Origin: Roseburia hominis
GTDB lineage: Bacteria; Bacillota; Clostridia; Lachnospirales; Lachnospiraceae
Direction: 5' to 3'
DNA length: 64,000 bases
Assembly (NCBI RefSeq): GCF_021531695.1
Contig: NZ_JADYUI010000002.1
Span: 156,155-220,154 of the forward strand
Shown: positions 59,470 to 64,000 of the stretch, piece after piece
Layout: every line of letters begins with the position of its first letter
Numbering within the stretch: the stretch's first letter is position 1
The notes under the pieces: model-generated
What the model saw: only the letters and a program-made list of their open reading frames with translations
Told to the model about the DNA's origin: nothing
Databases searched by the model: none
Program-made: the position numbers and the translations under genes

Positions 59470-62400
59470 TTACATCTCCCTCTGTGATTTTTTCTCGGTT
59501 TCCTTTTCCGGTGAAGTATGCTCCGTCTTATCTCTCTGCTCTATGACCGCCCTTTTCTCCGCCAGCTTCTCCTTAATGGAAATTCTACCTTTGGTCTGTT
59601 CCTGTTCCTTTTTCTCGGCTCCATTATTCAGAACATTATCAATCATGTTGTAATTCTGTTCTTCAAGCTCCTCAATCTTTGCAAGCGGCTTGTATTCTGC
59701 CAGCTTGTCAAGCAGCTCCTTTGCCCTTCTCGCAGTCTGAACCGCTTCGCTGTCATCAATCTCCACACCCTGTCCGAAAATGTCCGTAATGCCCTCTCTG
59801 ACGCCTTCAGAAATGACCGCATTGAGAAAGTCATTCAGATACCCGGTATTTCCGTTTCTGATGTCCTCAGTGATGTTTGCAACCTGTGCTTCTCTGTCCT
59901 CAACCGTATCCCGATACTGATAGGTGTCATAATCGTAGGAAAACTGGTCTATCTGAGAAGCAAGGATAGCCGCCTGCCACATCTCCAGTGAACCACGCAC
60001 CTCAATGTCCGGCAACTTGTCAATCAGCTCCTCTATAACCTCGATTGCTTTCGGATCGTCTGTTATGTCCGGTACATAATCCAAGACCTCCAGATCAATG
60101 ACCTTGCCGGAGAGAATATCCATTTCCACGTCCTCATAACGCTCAGTTCCCTCAGTGTGTATGTTAATGCCGATGCTCGGAATCCCGTTCATGCGCTCCG
60201 GTGGTATGCTTTTCCACACAGCGATTGCTTCCTCCACGCTTGCGATATTCTCATGGAACTCTCCCAGACTGTGAAATTCGCCGCACTCTGCAACCGTTAA
60301 GGTAACGGTTTTCTCCGGTATAACTTCCACAGCAGGTGCTTTCTGCATTGCCTGTTTCTCTGCAAGATAACTCTCCACTCCCGGAAGATAAGTTGCAAGT
60401 GTTCCGGTCTTGCCCTTTGTGATAGGATTGATGTCAACCTTTATGCCGCCGATCATAAGACCGTCCTCATTAAAGGCATTGAACAGAGTATCTTCATGCT
60501 CCCTGCCCTTATACTCCACAACCACATCCAGATCGGAGTCTGCTTTTTCCAGACCTCTGCATCTGCTTCCGGACACCACCACATCCACAAGCTCAACATC
60601 TATCTCATACTCGTCAATCTTGGATTGCAGATATGCCCATACCGTCTGCTCTATTTCGTCCTGTGTCTGTCCGTTGATCCCGTAAAATAATTGCTCTGTC
60701 TTTGCCTTGAAATCAGCAACAACACTGTCTGCTTCCGGTGCTTCTGCCCATATACGCTCATTTAACTGCTCACGCTCCACCGCTTCTGTTTTCTCCATAA
60801 GCTCCTCATAGTCCACCGGAATACGCTTATCCTGTTCTGACAGTCCAAAGTCCTCCAGCACGTCCTTTAATGCCGCATGAATGGAAATGTCAGGATTGTC
60901 ATACACACCACCGTCAATCAGCCTGTAATCCGCATCAAAAACAGAATAATCATAGCCCTCCGTACAGGTCTGTATGCAGACAAATTTATCTTTTATGGAA
61001 AATGCCATCTGCTCCGGCTCCTTTACCTCAAAATACGGATTGTCCCACTCCGTAATCGGTACATTTTCTTCGATGTGCTTTTGGTTTGCAGTAGGCATTA
61101 ACTTTTCCATCTTTCCTTGTTCATAGAGCGTATCAAACCGGCTCATATAAAGGGAAATATCATCAAGACCGCCCTGTTTTAACTGATGTTCAAAACGCTG
61201 CTTCACAAAGTCTTTCACTTCCTCCGGTGTCATATCCCGGTGTACTCTTACCTTGTCGATGCCGATGCTGTCACGCAACATCTGCAAATCGTCCATGAAA
61301 TGCTTACTTTCCTTTGCTTCACTGCTGTGGGTAAAATCAAGGGACAGGACATTTTCGTTATTCCTTACATGGATCACATCAAATTCAATGCCATGTACAC
61401 TGACACCAAAGGTTGTCCTTGCCTTGTCATCGCTGTACTGTGCATCCTTGCCACGATAAGCCTGAAATGCTTCCATTGCTCCAGAAATGCTGTCAAAACG
61501 CTCCAGCTTGCTCCTTTCCGAGCTGTTCTCTGCCCATGTGCTTAAATCGGCAATGACGTAATAGGATACCTTGTCATTTTCTATATCCATATACTTCTGA
61601 AGCTGTCTTGCTTCCATGATGCGCTCAAGCTGTGCCCTTCCGTTTACCATGTAGGAACCGATGTTATTTTCCTTGTTGAAAGGCATATTCGCCATTTCCC
61701 GCTCTGCTTCATAAAGGGCAGCCGTAGCTTCCTCATAGGTATCGTAATGCACTCCTGCAGGTGTGATGTCCTTGATCTGGTTCTGCAAATGCAAAAGCCT
61801 GAAATCCCCGTCCGCATACGGATCGTCAATGGCAAAGTAATTCTGTTCCAAGTCAAGCGTACTGACCTCACGCCATTCGTTGTAATTGACGAGGAACACT
61901 TCATTTTCCCTGTCCGGTTCATCCTGTGCATGTTCCTGTGCAATCTCCGAAAGGATCTCCGCCGTTTCATCAATAACCGAAGCCTGCTCTTGTGTATGCT
62001 CTGCCATAAGCTCCTTAGTAAACTCCGGCACTTCCCTGTAACCAAAGGAATCCACATAATGACTTGTGTTCTCTCCGTTCTGATGAAGCACCACCACATC
62101 ACTGACAAAAATGGAATGTCCCCGGAAGTCTGCGGGGCGATCTATATTAAAGCGGGTGTAAATATCTTCAAGGCTTGTGCCTTCCTCTAACGGTGCGGTA
62201 TAAAGCAGATTATAATTCTCCCTTGTGACCGCAAGGCCCTTGCTTTCAAGATATTCCATTCCCATAAAGTGAATGTCCCTTGCTTCCTCTGTATCTTTGA
62301 GCTGATAAATGCCAAATCTGTCCTCACTGCCAAATAAAAGTTGTGCTTCCCTGTTGGCAGGGCTTTCCTCTAACTCCTGTTTCTGTTCCTGCTCCACTGC

Positions 62401-63315
62401 CCTGTCCTTCTGTAACTCTGCTAACCTGTCCTCAATGCCTGTGATCAGCTCCGAAGCGGTCTTTCGTATGGTATCAAGGGAAGATTTCAGTTCTTTCATA
62501 TCCCGGTCACTGCTCCATCCGGCGATATACCCAAAGGAATAGTCCGAGGTATCAATGCCGAAGTGCTGGCACACCGTATAGGCAACACTCTCTGCTTCCA
62601 CTTCCTTTGTGTTGCGGTCTTTGTCTAAGACCGCATCTATATCCTGATTCTGTTCCCGGTCATGGAGCTTTGCGTGTGCCACCTCATGGATAGCGGTCTT
62701 TACGGTCTGACTCTGGCTCATGCCCTCTTGTATAGCAATCCGGTGGTCTGTAGTATGGAAATATCCCTTTACATCCCCGTCTATATCTTCATAGGTAATG
62801 GGAACCGGGGAAACCTCCGTAAGTGCCTGCATAAAGTCCTCGTAGTCCTCTACACTTCCCGAAAGCTCATTTACCCCTATGTCTGGCAGCTCCTTTCCGT
62901 CCGTCTGTGACACGTCAAAGACCGGAACCACACGAAAGGCAGGTATCTTAATCTCCACTTCCTCCGTAGCGGGCATTCCGTTCTTATCAAGCATGATCTC
63001 TCCCGTTACCGGATCAAGTTTCTCCTGTTCTTCCTTAATCTTGTACGGTGCCGGGGCAAGGATACGGATACCCTTTTCCCCTTTCTTAACGTGCCTGTCG
63101 AAATTTTTCTGCCAAGCCTTGAATCCGGCCACTAATGTAGCGTCAGGCTTTTGCATTGCGATTAACATGGTATTGTTAAAGCTGTAATTATGAAATTTAG
63201 ACATGGTATTCAAATAAGTCTTGTACTTCTCGCTTTCAAAAAGCTCCTTGATCCCCTGCTCCAGCTTCTCTGTTATTTCCTGTACTTTCTGTTTTTCTGT
63301 TTTAGCGTCTGCCAT
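59470..63315 (-). CDS. Large polyvalent protein: ArdC, metallopeptidase, YodL, DUF4316 and nucleotidyltransferase-like domains
   Basis: A 1281-residue multidomain protein. Residues about 10-120 are an ArdC N-terminal ssDNA-binding domain (YSFNNTMLIAMQKPDATLVA). Near 220 is an ImmA/IrrE-type metallopeptidase motif TAIHEVAHAKLHD. About 335-450 is a YodL domain (GIYQLKDTEEARDIHFMGME), then a DUF4316-like part with LERIMEARQLQKYM. Near 940 lies VVSGSRCRGLEKADSDLDVV, the GS..DxD motif of a nucleotidyltransferase, followed by KVDINPI. Such proteins enter recipients during conjugation and are thought to protect the incoming element. The start ATG 63315 follows GGAGG by 7 nt; the 11-codon longer frame is rejected. 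Confidence 0.88.
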   Translation of the reverse strand: MADAKTEKQKVQEITEKLEQGIKELFESEKYKTYLNTMSKFHNYSFNNTMLIAMQKPDATLVAGFKAWQKNFDRHVKKGEKGIRILAPAPYKIKEEQEKLDPVTGEIMLDKNGMPATEEVEIKIPAFRVVPVFDVSQTDGKELPDIGVNELSGSVEDYEDFMQALTEVSPVPITYEDIDGDVKGYFHTTDHRIAIQEGMSQSQTVKTAIHEVAHAKLHDREQNQDIDAVLDKDRNTKEVEAESVAYTVCQHFGIDTSDYSFGYIAGWSSDRDMKELKSSLDTIRKTASELITGIEDRLAELQKDRAVEQEQKQELEESPANREAQLLFGSEDRFGIYQLKDTEEARDIHFMGMEYLESKGLAVTRENYNLLYTAPLEEGTSLEDIYTRFNIDRPADFRGHSIFVSDVVVLHQNGENTSHYVDSFGYREVPEFTKELMAEHTQEQASVIDETAEILSEIAQEHAQDEPDRENEVFLVNYNEWREVSTLDLEQNYFAIDDPYADGDFRLLHLQNQIKDITPAGVHYDTYEEATAALYEAEREMANMPFNKENNIGSYMVNGRAQLERIMEARQLQKYMDIENDKVSYYVIADLSTWAENSSERSKLERFDSISGAMEAFQAYRGKDAQYSDDKARTTFGVSVHGIEFDVIHVRNNENVLSLDFTHSSEAKESKHFMDDLQMLRDSIGIDKVRVHRDMTPEEVKDFVKQRFEHQLKQGGLDDISLYMSRFDTLYEQGKMEKLMPTANQKHIEENVPITEWDNPYFEVKEPEQMAFSIKDKFVCIQTCTEGYDYSVFDADYRLIDGGVYDNPDISIHAALKDVLEDFGLSEQDKRIPVDYEELMEKTEAVEREQLNERIWAEAPEADSVVADFKAKTEQLFYGINGQTQDEIEQTVWAYLQSKIDEYEIDVELVDVVVSGSRCRGLEKADSDLDVVVEYKGREHEDTLFNAFNEDGLMIGGIKVDINPITKGKTGTLATYLPGVESYLAEKQAMQKAPAVEVIPEKTVTLTVAECGEFHSLGEFHENIASVEEAIAVWKSIPPERMNGIPSIGINIHTEGTERYEDVEMDILSGKVIDLEVLDYVPDITDDPKAIEVIEELIDKLPDIEVRGSLEMWQAAILASQIDQFSYDYDTYQYRDTVEDREAQVANITEDIRNGNTGYLNDFLNAVISEGVREGITDIFGQGVEIDDSEAVQTARRAKELLDKLAEYKPLAKIEELEEQNYNMIDNVLNNGAEKKEQEQTKGRISIKEKLAEKRAVIEQRDKTEHTSPEKETEKKSQREM

Positions 63316-63346
63316 TGTTTTTCCTCCATCTGCTTTTTTGCATGAC

Positions 63347-63419
63347 AAAAGGCAGCCATTATGACTGCCTTTGCATAATCACGATATTTAATTACGGGCA
63401 GCTTATCATTACTGCCCGT
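63347..63419 (-). terminator. Tandem hairpins after the second winged-helix gene
   Basis: TACGGGCAG/CTGCCCGTA (63392-63400 with 63411-63419) and AAAGGCAG/CTGCCTTT (63347-63354 with 63364-63371). On the minus strand the second is followed by TTTTGTC. They lie between the winged-helix gene and the polyvalent gene and may end or reduce transcription there. Confidence 0.55.
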
Positions 63420-63530
63420 ATTCGTTTTGATTTCTGCAATGTACTCCTGTCTCCTTTCTGCCCCTATCGCTGTAAATGTTTTTCACAAATAAAAAAGACA
63501 ACTAAGATTTTGTTTCTTAATTGCCTGTTT

Positions 63531-63959
63531 CTATGCTATTAAATTTTTATTGAACCGATAACCCACTCCCCATACCGTCTGTATGTAGATTGGCTTGCTT
63601 GGATTATCCTCTATCTTCTCCCGAATATTCCGGACATGGCTCATGACAATGTTGTAATCGCCGGAATAGGATTCCTTCCACACAATGTCATAAATCTGTT
63701 CCTTGCTGAACACTATTCCCGGATGCTTTGCAAGAAGCTTGAAAATCTCAAACTCCGTATACGTAAGCTCAATCTCCTGATTTTCCCGAATGATCACCCG
63801 TTGAACTTCATCAATCATAAGACCTTTGAAATTCAACAGATGATTTTTCAAACCTGACATCTGAATGATTTCCTCTCTGGTATTTATTAACGATAATATG
63901 CGGTTCATCATAGCATCCTCATTATCTTCAAATGTCAGAACTAGCATTTTCCCATACAA
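63531..63959 (-). CDS. OmpR-type winged-helix protein, paralogue of 47.2 kb gene
   Basis: A 142-residue protein that ends with the same winged-helix domain as the gene at 47205: ELTYTEFEIFKLLAKHPGIV, FSKEQIYDIVWKES, MSHVRNIREKIEDNPSKP, TVWGVGYRFNKN. The N-terminus MLVLTFEDNEDAMMNRILSL is also shared with the first copy but is not a receiver domain. The start is TTG 63959 or ATG 63947; GGAAG lies upstream. It is a DNA-binding regulator, probably of neighbouring element genes. Its upstream region runs to the window edge. Confidence 0.85.
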   Translation of the reverse strand: MYGKMLVLTFEDNEDAMMNRILSLINTREEIIQMSGLKNHLLNFKGLMIDEVQRVIIRENQEIELTYTEFEIFKLLAKHPGIVFSKEQIYDIVWKESYSGDYNIVMSHVRNIREKIEDNPSKPIYIQTVWGVGYRFNKNLIA

Positions 63960-64000
63960 TCACTTCCAATCTGATAACAAAATTCTACTTAAAAAGCTCA

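Noticed and set aside
42700..64000. Prophage
   Set aside because: No capsid, tail, portal or terminase genes; the genes match a conjugative or mobilisable element.
1..64000. tRNA, rRNA and CRISPR arrays
   Set aside because: No cloverleaf, rRNA-like stretch or regularly spaced repeats were noticed by eye; a covariance-model scan would be needed to exclude a single tRNA.

Overview
The window is low-GC Firmicutes DNA. Protein sequences and gene order point to a member of the Lachnospiraceae (Clostridia). The main clues are the rplS-rbgA-rnhB-FliK/FlhB-like cluster, the ylxM-ffh-rpsP-khpA-rimM-trmD string, the yceD-rpmF/plsX-acpP-rnc-smc-ftsY string, and a purine pathway that uses a stand-alone AICAR formyltransferase plus a PurO-type IMP cyclohydrolase. 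I did not identify the species. No rRNA, tRNA or CRISPR array was seen.

1-42.6 kb is chromosomal core, almost entirely on the minus strand. In minus-strand order from the right it holds: low-molecular-weight phosphatase; purO and purH-type formyltransferase; (plus strand) tmcAL and a PHP phosphoesterase; ackA, yceD, rpmF; a YesL-like protein; plsX, acpP, rnc, smc, ftsY, ilvA; a coiled-coil membrane protein; ylxM, ffh, rpsP, khpA, rimM, trmD; a 4'-phosphopantetheinyl transferase; a chemoreceptor; rplS, lepB, rbgA, lepB, rnhB, FliK-like, FlhB-like, yraN, pgeF; a YtrA-type GntR regulator with its ABC transporter; der, plsY, gpsA, dut; an MsmK-type sugar ATPase; a PucR-type regulator; and a second type II topoisomerase pair (parE, and parC cut by the window edge). 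Many sigma-A promoters with 17-bp spacers and several intrinsic terminators can be read directly. A 164-bp element with terminal inverted repeats (MITE-like) lies at 12.6 kb.

From about 42.7 kb to the right edge the DNA is an integrative element of the Tn916/Tn1549 type whose right end is not in view. It opens with integrase, excisionase, an HTH_16 protein, a sigma-like factor with a structured leader, and a divergent repressor. Next come an operon of ECF sigma factor, 6-TM protein, ABC ATPase, ABC permease and VanY-type carboxypeptidase, together with the scar of a deleted second ABC gene. A mobC-mobA mobilisation module behind an attenuator-like leader follows; its relaxase stop codon lies inside the target duplication of an IS256-family element. 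Beyond it is a minus-strand cassette of OLD/RloA-like ATPase, TOPRIM/RloB-like protein, a 41-residue basic peptide and an unrecognised 300-residue protein. The window ends with a TTRAP-type protein, a 1281-residue ArdC/peptidase/YodL/nucleotidyltransferase polyvalent protein, and a winged-helix gene that is a paralogue of one at 47.2 kb.

The ATPase/TOPRIM cassette is the best candidate for an undescribed system. Its first two genes look like an anti-phage abortive module, and the two downstream genes have no function I can name. Starts were adjusted to Shine-Dalgarno sites wherever the longest open frame was implausible.
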